Shown here: piece after piece, positions 12,301-23,110 of the stretch
How positions within the stretch are numbered: position 1 is the stretch's first letter
Layout of the letters: each line of letters opens with the position of its first letter
DNA from: Helopsaltes ochotensis
Lineage: Eukaryota > Chordata > Aves > Passeriformes > Locustellidae
DNA: 64,000 nucleotides
Reading direction: 5' to 3'
Assembly (NCBI GenBank): GCA_013400155.1
Contig: VXBM01000417.1
Span: 264,142-328,141, forward strand
Program-made: the position numbers and the translations under genes
The notes under the pieces: model-generated
Told to the model about the DNA's origin: nothing
Database searches by the model: none
What the model saw: the letters and a program-made list of their open reading frames with translations, nothing else

Positions 12301-15300
12301 TGATTGTACTGATTGCATTTATTTTGTTGGATGTGCTTTTGGTTCCCTTTATGCACTCACAAGGGTCTTGTAGTTTCATCCCCCCTAAAAAAACCCTGAG
12401 AGACACAGTAAAATAGAAAGAGTGTCAGAGGCAGTCTGAAAGTGTGAGAAGCATCTTTATTTAGATTAAAAAGGAACTTTTAAGTCACCTTGAATCATAA
12501 GCAGAACTCCTTGTGGAAAGAAGAATGTGTCTGAAACATCAGAAAAATGTGTATAAAACTAGGACCTTCAACTTGTTGAAGTTGTCTTATTTCAGCAGGT
12601 TTTTTGCTAGAATTTTTGTCACATAAACAAAAATTTCTCCCCGTATGTCAAAAATAAAACGTTCCAAATAAGATTGTTCTAGAATAATGATATTTGTATG
12701 CATTCAGTTTAGGCAACTGCACTTTTTTTTATTCTCTGTAATTATTTACAAACTTTTTTTTCCTCTCAAAAACCCCTCAATTTGATGCATGTCTGAAAAG
12801 TTACATGTGCTAGCTCATCTCCATGCTCATCTTTGAAAAGTTTAAAAGAATGTGAGTTCATGAAAAACCCACGAAGAGTTCTGTTTTCTAATGATGCTGT
12901 GTACAGTGGGCACATACTATAAAATGGTACTGAAAACTTTATATAGTAGCTGATGCCCTCACAGTTCTTGTAAATCTTGACAGCTGTTTGCAATTTTAAA
13001 AACAGCCGTAAAAACTTGAAATATTCAACACCATTCCAAGTATTCATCAGCTGAAATAAGTCATAGACATGTATTGAATATGACACAACAAGTGTGAAGC
13101 AATACCATCAGCATAGCAGAGAGGAATCAGACAAGTTTAGTGTCCCAATCCTGTGAATCCTTCCCTTTGAACATAACTACAAATTAGGTAAAAGGTTTAA
13201 ACGCTTAAGTCACAACTGTGCAAACACTGCTAGATGGGGGGAGGGACACCTAAACGCTCCATAGGTTCTGAAATTCTGGACTGCTCTAAGAAAATAGAGT
13301 GGTTGAAACAGTGACTCACTGAAGTCTTGTGGTATTCTCCAGTTTGAAACCTCATGGCAGAAAGTCACAGAAGAACTTCAGTATACTTTTTTTGCACTCT
13401 ATATATCCTTGTCTCATAAGCACTTCTAAAATTAATTTTCCTGTTGAGTTTAAGTGAGGTAGAAGCTTTTTAGATATCTTTAGATATCTTTATGTGCTAT
13501 CTTCCTAAAATTCTTAATTTTTTTTTCCCTCCTAGCCCATCATTCCTATGTTTACACAAAATGTTCGAGAAGGCTTTAGGACATTAGGAGGAATAAGTAA
13601 GATATTTTCTATTTTTCTGTAGTTTATTTTTCTATACGTGTTTAGCCTATCTCTGTAGAAATAATCCTCATATAAGTTTGAGATTTAACACAGCCTTGTT
13701 TCTTGATGTTTGGTCTCTGGTAGATTTCAGAGGTATTTTTAGGATTTATTATCAGCATTAGATGTGATGTTGGCTCATCTAAGTTATTTTCCACATAACA
13801 GTGTTCTTTTACACAAGCAGTAGAAGAAAGAAAAAAGAAGCCAGAAAAAGGCAGGAAGATTTTAAGCACTATTTTCTCTGCTTAAATCTGCTAGGCCAAC
13901 GCTTGATTTTCTGCTGTCTGTTAAGAAGCAAAGCAAACAAGTTTGCAATTGACACATAATTCCTGTTCTCCTAAAGCTCTGTGCTTGCACCTCTACCTAT
14001 ACTTAAAGTTTGAATGGTTTGATCTATGTTTAATCTCTAGTTGCTTTTCTATTCTGCACTAGACCTGTGGTTCCTCACAAAACCTTGTCTTTGGCAGCTC
14101 TCCTTCCTTGTATCCATGAAACTTGCAGCCAGAACATGAATAGATGGGTCTTTTGTCTGCGGGGTCTGGGATGATTAGATGCCCACATCTCTGCTCATTT
14201 GCTAGTCTTATACTTCCTCTTTTTTTTTATATTCTGTTAGTTACTATCTATCAGAGGAGCCTGAACAAGTCTCCACAGCACATGTTCTGCCTCAAGTATG
14301 GCATTGTCACCTTCATCAGAGGGCTGCAGGTCAACACAGTGCTGTTTCTCTTCTCCTCCATTTAAGAGCTATATATTGTGTGGAGAAAGCCAAGGCATCA
14401 GATGCAGAAGCTGGAATAATTCACACATTTGTCATGTTGTACAAAATTAAACAGCAATTAATTGTTGCTGGGTTCGGGAGAATCCCAAACAAAGGAAATT
14501 GAAGCCAAAATGTTTTATGCAACTTGCATTCTACAGCAGAGTTGCTAGAAGAGTGTAACTTCTCAATCACTGTAGTAGTTTTGTCTTTTTTCTAATAGGT
14601 TGTGTTCAGAAAATTCCACATCTTGATTAGTAAGGATTTTCTTATGCCAGCACCCCAGTTAATGGCGTTTCTTGTCTGAAACTGAGAAAGATAATACTAC
14701 TGCACATTTTTCAAAGAATCTCTTCTGGGTACATTTGGGATAAATGCTTAGAAGGTGGCAGGTGGAGAAGAGGGTGTCCCCTTAAAGCTGATTGAAATAC
14801 CTGTTTTTCTCTCTTTTTGTTGTTTAACTGCAACCAGTGTGTGATCTGAAAGAGCAATTCAGTATGTTAGCATGAGTGACTTTTAGGCAGATAAGACTAG
14901 TTCTGATCCTGTAGACCTGAACATGCATTTTTCCAATACTAGTTTCTAATGCTAAGCTGTCAAATGAGCTGAACCTGTAAACTGTATTGTGTAGCATTCT
15001 CTTCCTCTACAGAGAGGCAGCTATTGAGTTTCTCTCCTCTTCTTTCTTCTCGTTTCAGCTACTCTTTGGAGGAAAGATTTCACACCAAGTTAGGGTAGAA
15101 ATAAGTCTGATATAAGCATTAAGGCAGCTTTTAGGAAATGAAAGTCAAGGTAGGATAGCACTTGAGATGACACATTGTTTGAGAGTCTGAATTGGGGTCT
15201 AGATTACTTTGCAAGCCAGTTTCAATGTTAAGACATACTGGGGGGGAAAAAAAAGCTTAGCAGCTTTTGATATAATAATAATTTTAATAAATTATTTTAT

Positions 15301-15313
15301 TATAATAAAATAA

Positions 15314-15348
<35 letters not shown>

Positions 15349-17694
15349 CTTCCCTCCTTTACCCTCCCCTACTCCCCTTCTCCCTTTCCCACCTTTCTTT
15401 CTCCTGCTTTCCACTACATTTTTTCCCATTAGAAATATTTAGGATGCTATATGAGCGTGTTAGATTGCCATTAGTTCCTCTGTATGGGGGCTTTCCTGTC
15501 AAGATGCGTACATTTATTGGAGAACCCATTCCATATGAACCAAATATGACTGCTGAGGAACTAGCTGCAAAGGTAAGATAGATATTTGTATAAGTTAATT
15601 TAAGATATTGAATGTTCTGATTAAAAACTACCACAGTACTCTTGTCAAGTGATTTCTGTCTAGAAGCCAGTTATAGAAATTGGTGGAATCCTGGTAATTT
15701 TTGTACTTGCCTAACTCTGAATGTCATTCTTAAATACTATCTTTTTATTACTACAACTTGCAGATGTTCTAGGTCTTTTAAAGCTAATTGAACCCTGTAT
15801 TTGCTTTGAGAAGCAACTTGCTTTAAAGACTGAAGAAGTTTGGTAAAATAAGACAGCTCTCAGTTGATAGAGAGAAGCACTTCACCTAAGAGGAAGCATT
15901 CTGCTTCCTGGTGTTTTCAGAAAGATACCAAGGAAGCCTTTCAAACATAGCAAATTTATGTTCACAAACTATTGCAATTACATACAATAAAAGAAAAAAG
16001 TAAATAATTTCACTGCTTTGTCTAGTGTATTTCTATTTTGTCCAGCTTCTAACCCACCAATTTAACTTCTAAATGTTTTTCTAATTCAGATTTAGATGCT
16101 TTATAGAAAGGATTTGCAGGTCCTCATGTTCATGCAGTTTATTAATAGATTTCACAGTGCAAAGACATAAACTGGTTAAGTGGTGGAGCAGTGAGATGAA
16201 GTGGGCTGAAATAGGTATTTTTGAGGACTCCACAGATGGTCACTTATAATATTCTGAAAACTTCACTTGAGAGAGAGACTTTTCTTGACCATGCAGGTGT
16301 CAGTTCAGTTGTCTGTCTTTGTTTACTTATGATTACGTCTCTGCAAAAAGACTCTTAAAATCTTTGTCTGCAATATCCTAGGCCCTGGTTATTGAAAACT
16401 AATTGTTTTTCTTGTGGAGTCACTGTGACAGGACTACAGAACTGCTGGCTTTCAGCAGAGAATGTGTTTAAGTTACTTTCAAATATGCATTGGCATCTTA
16501 CATTTATGCCAACTCTCCCTTACTTCTGAACTTAAGTTCAGATTCTGCTAGATAAGACCCCTAGAATGCGAATTCCCTAGAATCCTATTTAGTTAGAGTG
16601 ATTTTAAAGTCGTATCTCATGTTTCAGGCTATGGCACAGTATGCACTATCCCATTATATAGAGCAAAAAATAAAGCTCAAATATTTTACCTAATACAAAT
16701 TTTAGATCTGTAGAGTCAATTAAGATCAGATGTATAAAGTCCTTCTCCAAGGACTTAACACTTGGTTTCCAGCAATCACTTACTTCATAAAAATAGTGGG
16801 AGCTTGTACCAACCAACAACATTCTACCAACCTTTGCCTTTGCTGACCACTGGTTTACAGAGGCAAATAATTCTCTGTTCTTCTGTTTCTGGCCTTAAGA
16901 ATTCACTAGCCTGTGCTTCTCTAGGCAGAATAGGAAGTGTGCTCTCACCACAGCTTTTGCATGTTGCCGTGCTTTAGAATCTTCCCATTAGAGCTTTTAT
17001 ATAGTAAGAGTAACTGCTATGCACTCCTTGGCCTGTTTGTTTTTTGACTGAAAGTGAAGGCTGCTGTCACATGCAGGTAAGTGGCCTGAGCATGTATCAC
17101 AGGACCAGTTCCTTCAGGGGCCTTGGGTCCAGAGGGCATTACTTTGTACAAGCCAAAGTAATGTGCTGAGACACAATGGTGTTTCCAGTGCTGCTTCTGA
17201 GTGTGCAGAAGCAAAGCTGATGCACACTGGAGAAGTGTTATTGATGCAAACCTGGGCATAGGCAAGAGTTTGAGTTGCAGTACATCATGCAGGGGTTTGA
17301 CATGCTTTATAAACCTAAGTCTCTTCATGAATTTACTCTGTTGTCATTTGACTTTCGTGTATCACTAACACAGCTTGTCAACACAGCTGCCAGACATAAG
17401 AGATACTAGTTTGTTGGTCTGTTTCATGGCAGTGTTGCCACAATCACATCATGTGGGCTTAAATATGGAAGAACAGTATTTTGAACTTGCGGTATTTCAA
17501 AGGTTTAAAAAGAGCCTAGAAATTGTGTTATTATATAAGCAGTATGAAGATGAGGTTTTCTAACCAAAACCTTTTCTCTCTTCCCGCAGACAAAAGCAGC
17601 AGTCCAAGCTCTCATAGAAAAACATCAGAAAATTCCAGGAAATATATTTAGGGCTTTAATGGAACGATTTCAAACACAAAAGAAAGAAGATTAA
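2999..17694 (+). CDS. TMEM68: TMEM68 / DIESL, complete coding region in six exons
   Basis: Join 2999-3326, 5736-5900, 11178-11371, 13536-13596, 15433-15572 and 17590-17694 to get 993 nt, or 330 residues plus TAA. All junctions are GT-AG and keep phase. Residues about 41-75 form a long hydrophobic stretch (one or two ER membrane segments), followed by the basic IYKRKN. The acyltransferase fold follows. H130 and D136 in FYHGATPVD form an H-x5-D variant of the PlsC catalytic box. VVADHF is at about 154-159, and the glycine box APGGVREA is at about 196-203. The mammalian protein is about 324 residues and aligns from the first Met, which supports this start. In mammals the enzyme makes triacylglycerol at the ER independently of DGAT1 and DGAT2, and is reported to be restrained by TMX1. 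No frameshift or missing key residue is seen. The introns total under 14 kb, shorter than in human. Confidence 0.95.
3327..5735 (+). other. TMEM68: TMEM68 intron between coding exons 1 and 2
   Basis: This intron is AT-rich and bounded by GTAAGT at 3327 and CTAACAG ending at 5735. It contains the A/C-rich tract at 4602-4717. I see no gene-like frame or recognisable CR1 copy in it. Confidence 0.85.
4602..4717. repeat. A/C-rich low-complexity tract
   Basis: The + strand carries A runs that grade into AAC/ACC mixtures and then C-rich blocks. The 15-mer CCCCAAACCAACCCC occurs twice, at 4670-4684 and 4697-4711. The complementary strand is T/G-rich. A/C tracts of this kind are common in bird introns and may derive from poly(A) tails of old retrocopies. 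No body of a retrocopy was recognised next to it. Confidence 0.75.
5736..5900 (+). CDS. TMEM68: TMEM68 coding exon 2 (catalytic H-x5-D box)
   Basis: The exon is 165 nt, with acceptor CTAACAG before it and donor GTAACA at 5901, phase 1 at both ends. It encodes the end of codon 110 to the first base of codon 165. It contains FYHGATPVD, in which H130 and D136 are the probable catalytic pair of the acyltransferase superfamily. It also contains KKRRC and VVADHF, a core block of the fold. Confidence 0.95.
5901..11177 (+). other. TMEM68: TMEM68 intron between coding exons 2 and 3
   Basis: This is the largest intron of the gene, 5.3 kb. It holds a long sense CR1 copy at about 7035-7912. The rest is unremarkable single-copy AT-rich sequence. 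A CA/CCC-rich patch at 9507-9538 is too short to interpret. The open frames here either lie in the CR1 copy or lack any recognisable protein. Confidence 0.85.
7035..7912 (+). mobile_element. CR1 LINE, 5'-truncated, includes 3' terminus
   Basis: The order of diagnostic blocks matches the CR1 reverse-transcriptase tail and 3' UTR. It has 'ggatgaggggctgcagc' and 'gatgataccaaactggggga' (about 7105-7160), then 'ggtgtccagctttggtgtgg'. It continues with 'accatgagagtgatcagacac', 'ggctggattagatgacctcc', and a terminus 'attctctgattctgtgaag' at about 7890-7908. The reading frame is broken by many changes, so the copy is dead. It sits in sense orientation in TMEM68 intron 3 and is the longest CR1 in the window. 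Confidence 0.85.
11178..11371 (+). CDS. TMEM68: TMEM68 coding exon 3 (APGG box)
   Basis: The exon is 194 nt, acceptor CCCTACAG and donor GTAAGT at 11372. It enters in phase 1 and leaves in phase 0. It encodes residues 165-229, including LHGPKEAC, the glycine-rich APGGVREALFSDE block, and GFAQVAIDAKV. This block is among the most conserved parts of TMEM68 and corresponds to the substrate/phosphate-binding motif of PlsC and DGAT2-type acyltransferases. Confidence 0.95.
11372..13535 (+). other. TMEM68: TMEM68 intron between coding exons 3 and 4
   Basis: The intron is 2.2 kb, bounded by GTAAGT and TCCTAG. It contains one short antisense CR1 3'-end fragment (about 11730-11790). A 12-base unit (TATCTTTAGATA type) is tandemly doubled near 13470-13492. 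Nothing else is recognised. Confidence 0.85.
11730..11790 (-). repeat. CR1 3'-end fragment, antisense
   Basis: The segments 'tcatggaataggctgagttg', 'gagggaccatcatgg' and 'agtccaactc' match the reverse complement of the CR1 3' end (about 60 bp). It is short and diverged, so the call is tentative. Confidence 0.5.
13536..13596 (+). CDS. TMEM68: TMEM68 coding exon 4 (61 nt)
   Basis: This short exon has acceptor TTTTTTCCCTCCTAG and donor GTAAGA at 13597. It enters in phase 0 and ends one base into codon 250. It encodes PIIPMFTQNVREGFRTLGGI, a segment nearly invariant in TMEM68 proteins, which makes the call secure despite the length. Confidence 0.95.
15291..15314. repeat. Perfect 24-bp AT palindrome
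   Basis: The half-site ATTATTTTATTA at 15291-15302 is followed without a spacer by its exact reverse complement at 15303-15314. The flanking bases A and C do not extend the symmetry. It directly abuts the polypyrimidine tract that starts at 15315. A cruciform or hairpin is possible. Function is unknown. Confidence 0.9.
15315..15432 (+). repeat. (CT)15 microsatellite and long polypyrimidine tract at a 3' splice site
   Basis: A pure CT run of 15 units spans 15317-15346. It continues as C/T-rich sequence with only scattered purines up to the acceptor CCCATTAG at 15425-15432. The tract is about 118 nt, far longer than the usual 10-40 nt polypyrimidine tract. It is a natural binding platform for PTB/U2AF-type proteins and could form triplex DNA. 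The repeat is real; regulatory effect is inference. Confidence 0.9.
15433..15572 (+). CDS. TMEM68: TMEM68 coding exon 5
   Basis: The exon is 140 nt, acceptor CCCATTAG and donor GTAAGA at 15573. It completes codon 250 (K) and encodes residues 251-296. It includes LYERVRLPLVPLYGGFPVKM and GEPIPYEPNMTAEELAAK, typical of the C-terminal half of the TMEM68 acyltransferase domain. The exit phase is 0. Confidence 0.95.
15573..17589 (+). other. TMEM68: TMEM68 intron between coding exons 5 and 6
   Basis: The intron is 2.0 kb of AT-rich unique sequence ending in CTTCCCGCAG. I recognise no repeat or embedded gene in it. Confidence 0.85.
17590..17694 (+). CDS. TMEM68: TMEM68 coding exon 6 (C-terminus and stop)
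   Basis: The exon opens with ACA AAA GCA after the acceptor CCCGCAG and runs 34 codons to TAA at 17692-17694. It encodes TKAAVQALIEKHQKIPGNIF and a basic tail ending KKED. The tail corresponds to the known end of vertebrate TMEM68, so the protein is complete and not truncated. Confidence 0.95.
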   Translation, partial: TKAAVQALIEKHQKIPGNIFRALMERFQTQKKED

Positions 17695-19290
17695 GGTTTT
17701 TTGAACTTCAACTTCTATAACTACTATTTAGTTATAATATTCTTAAAGGCACGTTTGTAAATTATTCATTCTTCTAATAATAGGTTTTAAATACTGTCCT
17801 AATGATATGGCTGTATAATTTAAGATAGAAGTCACTTGCCCTTGCCCTTTCCCCTGTCCAGTATCAAGCTCAGGAACCCAAACTTCAAATCATTCATAAT
17901 GGGGCAAAGTTTAGTTTTTGATAAATGCATTCCTACCTTGGAAGTGTCTGGGTTGTTGATTCTGGGTTTGTTTTTGTGTTTTGTGTTTTTTTCCAAATAA
18001 TACTGCAAGCCTTTATATATGTGGTCTGTCTTCCTTTTGGTCTGTCATTGTTTCCCATCTGCACCATGATGGATCTTTAACCTGAATGTCAAACCCTCTG
18101 CAGAGCTGGAGTCTTATTGTCTTGACCCTCATCAGTGTAAGGAGGTTTTGTGGGCCAGATTAATGCCATACAACATGTATGAAAACTTTCCTGAGATTGT
18201 TACTCACACTGTTGGGAAACAGTCCACCATTTTTGGCCTGCAGAACCTCTGGCAATGCCTGCAAAACCTGTGTTGCAAAGTGTTTAGTTTTGCTGGGTGA
18301 GCTCAGAAAGGGTTCAGAGGAGTGAAAACTGATTAGAGAACTACAGTGATCTAAGGAGGTTTGTTATGGAAACCACGCCAATGCTGTGAATGAGAACCCT
18401 ACAACACAACTGCTATTCCAACCAAGGCATATTGGATATCTTCCCCTGAGTAGAGACTTGTCCCATTTATTTCTCGGTGGATCTACAAATTCTCTTTTGA
18501 GACAATGAACCAAGCATTCAAACATCAGAAATGAGAGTACAGTTCAGTAACATGAGCTCAGAAGTCTTTTTGAAAGAGAAAATTGTTACAGCACTGTAAA
18601 AGCAGTAGTTCTTTTGAAAAACAGGATTGGCGTTCTCAAATACTCTTTAGATTTAGTGTGTGGATAAACTATTAAATATATTCTTCAAACAGTTATTTAT
18701 GGAAGTTAAATAATGAAGGAGAGGGAAGTTCTGTATACTTTCCTTTAGTGAAAACTATTGAATCAACAGGAGAGAGTTGCAAGACGGGGCTTTTGTGCAC
18801 TTAGAGCAAATTATATTGTTATATTTTTTCTTAGCTAAAGCCTATGGTTTTATTGTCCAAATAGGAAATATCTGAAATATTTCTTCTAATTTCCAGCAAT
18901 TTTAATCTACAATTCTTAAATTAACATCTGGGAACTTTTTAGTTCTGGGATGAGGACAAACTTCTTCAGAAAATACAAAAGAGGTTTTTGCTATGTGATG
19001 TGGTCGCCTTTCAATATTGTTGGGGTTTGACCTTTTCTTAAAAAGAAAATACAACCACCCCCAAAAAAACCCAACAAATAACCAATATTTGAGGGAGCAG
19101 TTGTATTCAATATAGTAGTCATTCCTCTCACCATTTAAGCACATACTTTGCTTTATGGTCTTTTAAATGTATAAATTAGTGACACTGCATAAGTGCATAT
19201 GGATGATGCCCTATGTTAGAAAAATATCACTTTATGGGAAATTGTCTATCAAATGTGGTTTACAAGAAGCAAAAGGCTTACTTACTTTGA

Positions 19291-19671
19291 TGCCTAGAGA
19301 GGCTAATCTGGAACAGAGGCTAGACAGAGTTAAAGGAATAAAGCAGGTATTTGTTGAAAAATACTAAAATCCTCTAAAGGATACACCTTGGGCAATACAA
19401 GAGCCTGACCATGGCTCTGCCCAAGACGGACCCAAAATGGACCCAAGATAGATGACCAGTCATGAGGTTTCACGTTTTTATAAGTTTTGATCCATTTCAA
19501 TATTGCAGTTAATTGTCCAATTACAGCTTCATTTCAGCCCATCCTCCCAGATTGCTCTCCTCAATTCACTGTTTATACTTTTTGGGCCCTGAAGCTGCAG
19601 CGGTGTCCTTGGTTCTCAGCCTGGAAAAGGATTATTTTGTCTAACTGAACTGTGAAGAGAACTTGCTAACA
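19291..19671 (-). mobile_element. LTR-like element (probable solo endogenous retrovirus LTR), antisense
   Basis: Read on the - strand, the segment begins TGTTAGCAAG and ends CTCTAGGCA, giving the TG...CA termini of an LTR. A TATA box (TATAAAA, + strand 19476-19482) lies in the middle. The text between resembles an LTR family that I remember from songbird genomes. It also has an internal near-duplication, 'gacggaccc' then 'atggaccc'. No clear target-site duplication is visible. It would be a solo LTR with no internal genes. The call rests on pattern memory, not a search. Confidence 0.5.
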
Positions 19672-20327
19672 CTTTATATGAAGTTCAGAGTCACATATGG
19701 TACAGAATCTGGAAAATATGAAAGCTAAAATTTAAGGCATCAACTATAAAAAATTTAACACCATGTAAAATGGTTTTGGTATAAAATAATATCATAAAGC
19801 TTTGAGAAGAATCATGGTATATAAAAGCAAATGCCCATTCTGAAGTTTTTTAAATGACTTGGGTTTTACCTGAAGGCAAGATCGTATTCCTTTTAGTTAT
19901 TGGACTGTATTTCAAAAATACTGTTAACACAGCGTGTCATTAAAAGTGATAATGCTAAATTCCTGCATTGAAGTATAACTTAAGTATGACTTCTTTTTTT
20001 TACTGTCCATCTTGAGAAAAATATACATCAGTCTGTGTTGTAAACATCTCAAAGGCAGCTGAACATCTTCTGTGTTGAGGTTGCATATACATAAAAGAGA
20101 ACTCAATATAAAAGGTTCCTTTAGACATGAGCGGACATTGTTATGAGATTTTGTAAAATTTATTTTATTAAGTATGTGGGCTATTTTCTGCAGTTTTGTC
20201 CCTTTAAGTATTGAAAGATCAGTATAAAAAAATGCAGGGCAGTATTGGTATTCTCTATGTGTTCATATTTGTGTAGGCCTTTCATATTTATTTCTATACA
20301 TTAAAAATATATAGAAGACAACTTTCG

Positions 20328-20333
20328 AATAAA
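20328..20333 (+). terminator. TMEM68: Candidate TMEM68 poly(A) signal
   Basis: A canonical AATAAA is followed within 30-50 nt by the T/G-rich stretch GTTTTGTGTTGTCTTTG, the usual layout of a cleavage site. Cleavage would fall at about 20345-20355. Not confirmed by transcript data. Confidence 0.5.
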
Positions 20334-21540
20334 ATTGACAACTGGAACAGACTTCTGAAGTTTTGTGTTGTCTTTGAGCTAAATGGAATGATACATGGCC
20401 TCTCTTGCTGAACCTTGAGTGGTTTTGAGCAGCATGTCCTATCTCTGAGATGCCCTTCTTGCCTTGCAGTATCTGAGTAGGGATGGAAGGAACAAAGCCC
20501 CAGAAAGAATGAAAGGAAAAATAATTCAGACAGCAGTGGAATAAATGAAAAAGGTCACATAAACAATAAGGTCTGAGTTTTAGTAGTTGCAGTCTGTGCT
20601 GCAGAAGGCCTTTACAAGCACTGCAGTACCACTTTAGTTAAAAGTTCTGCAACAGAAAATAGGCCATAAATACTGACTAGTAAAGTTTATTTGTACATAT
20701 TTGGGGTGTGAATGGTTGCCTGCTTTGTTTTATTGAAAAAGAGGCAGACATGGATAGAGACTCTCACAGTAAGGTTATAGACCCAGCATCCTTTTAGCTG
20801 ATTTGGTTTACTGTGCATCAAGTAGAAGTATTCAAAGGGAAATTTGGCAGGGTTAGACTAAACCACTGATTGTCTGGTTAGCCTTTAGATACACTGAAGA
20901 CATTACATGTTTTGCCATGTGAGCAGCATAAGCAGGATATGTATTTTTAGGTTGTTTGGAAGTAGACCAACTGCTGTACTGACAGGTATTCATCATTATC
21001 TCTCAGCAAGACCCAAATCTCCTACTGGCCAATTTACTGTCCTGTTGTGTAATAGCAGAGCTCAGTCTGAACATCTATTATTAGGATGCTTTCACATGAA
21101 ATTAATCTCTGCAAATGCAAGGTAGAGCAGTTAATCAGCACTGTCAACACAACTGTGTGGCTCATCCGGTATGGGGTTTGCTGTACAAGTATAGCATTAT
21201 GTTGCTTCATCCTATTATTCTGTGGAGAAGATACAGCTATGATGACAATGTGTTAGCTCTACGGTGCTTAATCCCTATTAAGCCCATCATAGACGCTAGA
21301 ATGCTTTTCTTGGTGTTACTTTTGCATCAAAAAATTACTGTACCAAAAGTAAATGTTGGAAGTGCACAGAATTGCTACACAAGCATAGTAGCGCTGAAAA
21401 TACATGTTAAGTAAGATAATTCTCCAAAATGTGTCTGCTAAAACTTCAAGAGACAATCTGATGACACTTTTCTATTCTCTTAGCTTTTTTTCTTTTTTAA
21501 CCCAGGACTAGTCAAAAGAAATGATAGTTTCAAAATTATG

Positions 21541-21972
21541 AAGGTGAGCAGAGGACTCGAGTTTCTCATATGAAGGCAGACTGAGAGAGTTGGGGTTGTT
21601 CAGCTTGGAGAAGAGGAGGATCCAGAGGAGCATTGGAGCATGTTCCAGTACCTGAAGGGGGGTACAAGAAAGCTAGGGAGGGACTTTTGATGAGGCCCTG
21701 TAGTGACAGGACAAGGGGGGATGGCTTTAGACCAAAGAGAGTAGGCTTAGATTAGATATTTGGGAGAAATTCTTTACTGTGAGAGTGGTGAGGCACGGGA
21801 GCAGGTTGCCCAAAAAAAGCTGTGAAGGCCTCATCTCTGTAAGTGTTCAAGGCCAGGTTAGATGGGGCTTTGAGCAACCTGGTCTAGTGGAAAGTGTTAC
21901 TGCCCATGACAGAGGGGTTGGAACTGGATGATCTTTAGGGTCCTCTTGCAACCCAAACTGTTCTAAGGTTCC
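21541..21972 (+). mobile_element. CR1 LINE 3' fragment
   Basis: The run of CR1 3' blocks is clear: 'ttcagcttggagaagagg', 'tgaggccctgtagtgacagg', 'gagagtggtgaggcacggg', 'gttcaaggccaggttagatg', 'gggttggaactggatgatct', and a decayed terminus 'ctgttctaaggttcc'. It is about 430 bp, heavily 5'-truncated as most CR1 copies are. Confidence 0.9.
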
Positions 21973-22867
21973 ATACTTTTCTCATCATGGGTTATTTGCA
22001 GTATTTGCTTGTCTGCTTTTTTTTTTAATGTCATTTTGTGTTGCGCAGATGGTTGCAGATTTGCCCCTTGCAACCTTGAATTTTGTCACAGAATACATTG
22101 CATGCATACCATATGTTGCTTCCTGGAACATTTTAGAATGGTTAAAGTTATCTCTTTATGTCAGAAAATTGGTCAGAAAGATGTAACAAACTTCTGAACT
22201 GTAGGGAGCATTTTCTTAAAACTTGAAGTGTTTACTAACACTTCTAGCTTTTGCCTGTGTGTGAAACAAGGTGAGATGCCATTTGGAATTAATATCAGGC
22301 TGCATATATAAAGCAGACCCATTATATTTTTCCCCACCGTGGAGCTGAGTCAGCTGTTGTAGAACAGTTCTTGTTTCACTGGGCCTTGTCTCTCTCTACC
22401 GGTTACTGTAACAAGTGAATGCAGCACAGATCATCAAATCTCCTTTGGCTCTTGTTTTCCAGCTAAAAAGAAACATGTCATGCTCTGGAAACATGAGATG
22501 CCAAATTTCTAGCAACACATATTATTCAGGGAAGACCTTGAAAGTTAAAAAGAAAAAAAGAAAAGAAATGGAACCAATTTTTTACCTAATTCCTTTTAAT
22601 CAGAAACACAATGTTTCAAATACCAGGGAAGGTAGGAATTTACAATTTTGTGTCATCTTTATACACAATTTGTGGCGGATGAATTGGGATGCACATGGGG
22701 CTAACCTTCATATATTCTGGATGGATTTGGTTTTCTGTTTCTTTCAGTAGTGTTTTGTTGGGTCTACACTTCACTCAGAGCAACTTATTTTTCTGTCAGT
22801 TACTTTCTAAGTGGGAGCAGGGAAACAGTGGGGCAGACCCCAATGAACATTTGTTAATTCTCTTTTA

Positions 22868-23110
22868 CAGAATCACAGAATCAATTAGGTTGGAACAGAC
22901 CGTTGAGATTATCAAGTCCAACCTACGACCTAACACCACCATGTCAGCTAGACCGTGGCACTGAGTGCCACATGTCCAGTCTTTTCTTAAATGCCTCCAG
23001 GGGTGGTTGACTCCACCACCTCCCTGGGCAGCCCATTCCAATAACCAAACACTCTTTCTGGGAAGAAATTCTTCCTAATGTCCAACTTAAGCCTCCCTGA
23101 TCTATTTAAA
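22868..23110 (-). mobile_element. CR1 LINE 3' fragment, antisense
   Basis: It starts with the reverse complement of the CR1 terminus ('cagaatcacagaatcaatta'), then 'ggttggaacagaccgttgag', 'atcaagtccaacc', 'ccctgggcagcccattccaa' and 'gaagaaattcttcctaatg'. It is the clearest antisense CR1 of the window, about 240 bp. Confidence 0.9.

Larger units (their letters stand above)
13597..15432 (+). other. TMEM68: TMEM68 intron between coding exons 4 and 5
   Basis: The intron is 1.8 kb. Its 3' end holds a perfect AT palindrome (15291-15314), a (CT)15 run and a long pyrimidine-rich tract reaching the acceptor at 15432. The remainder is ordinary AT-rich sequence. Confidence 0.85.
17695..20351 (+). other. 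TMEM68: TMEM68 3' UTR (probable extent)
   Basis: AT-rich non-coding sequence follows the stop codon. The first good polyadenylation context I see is AATAAA at 20328-20333, followed by a T/G-rich stretch, so the 3' UTR is set at about 2.65 kb. An antisense LTR-like element occupies 19291-19671 within it. Earlier weaker signals such as ATTAAA near 18672 could give shorter transcripts. The extent is inference. Confidence 0.5.
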
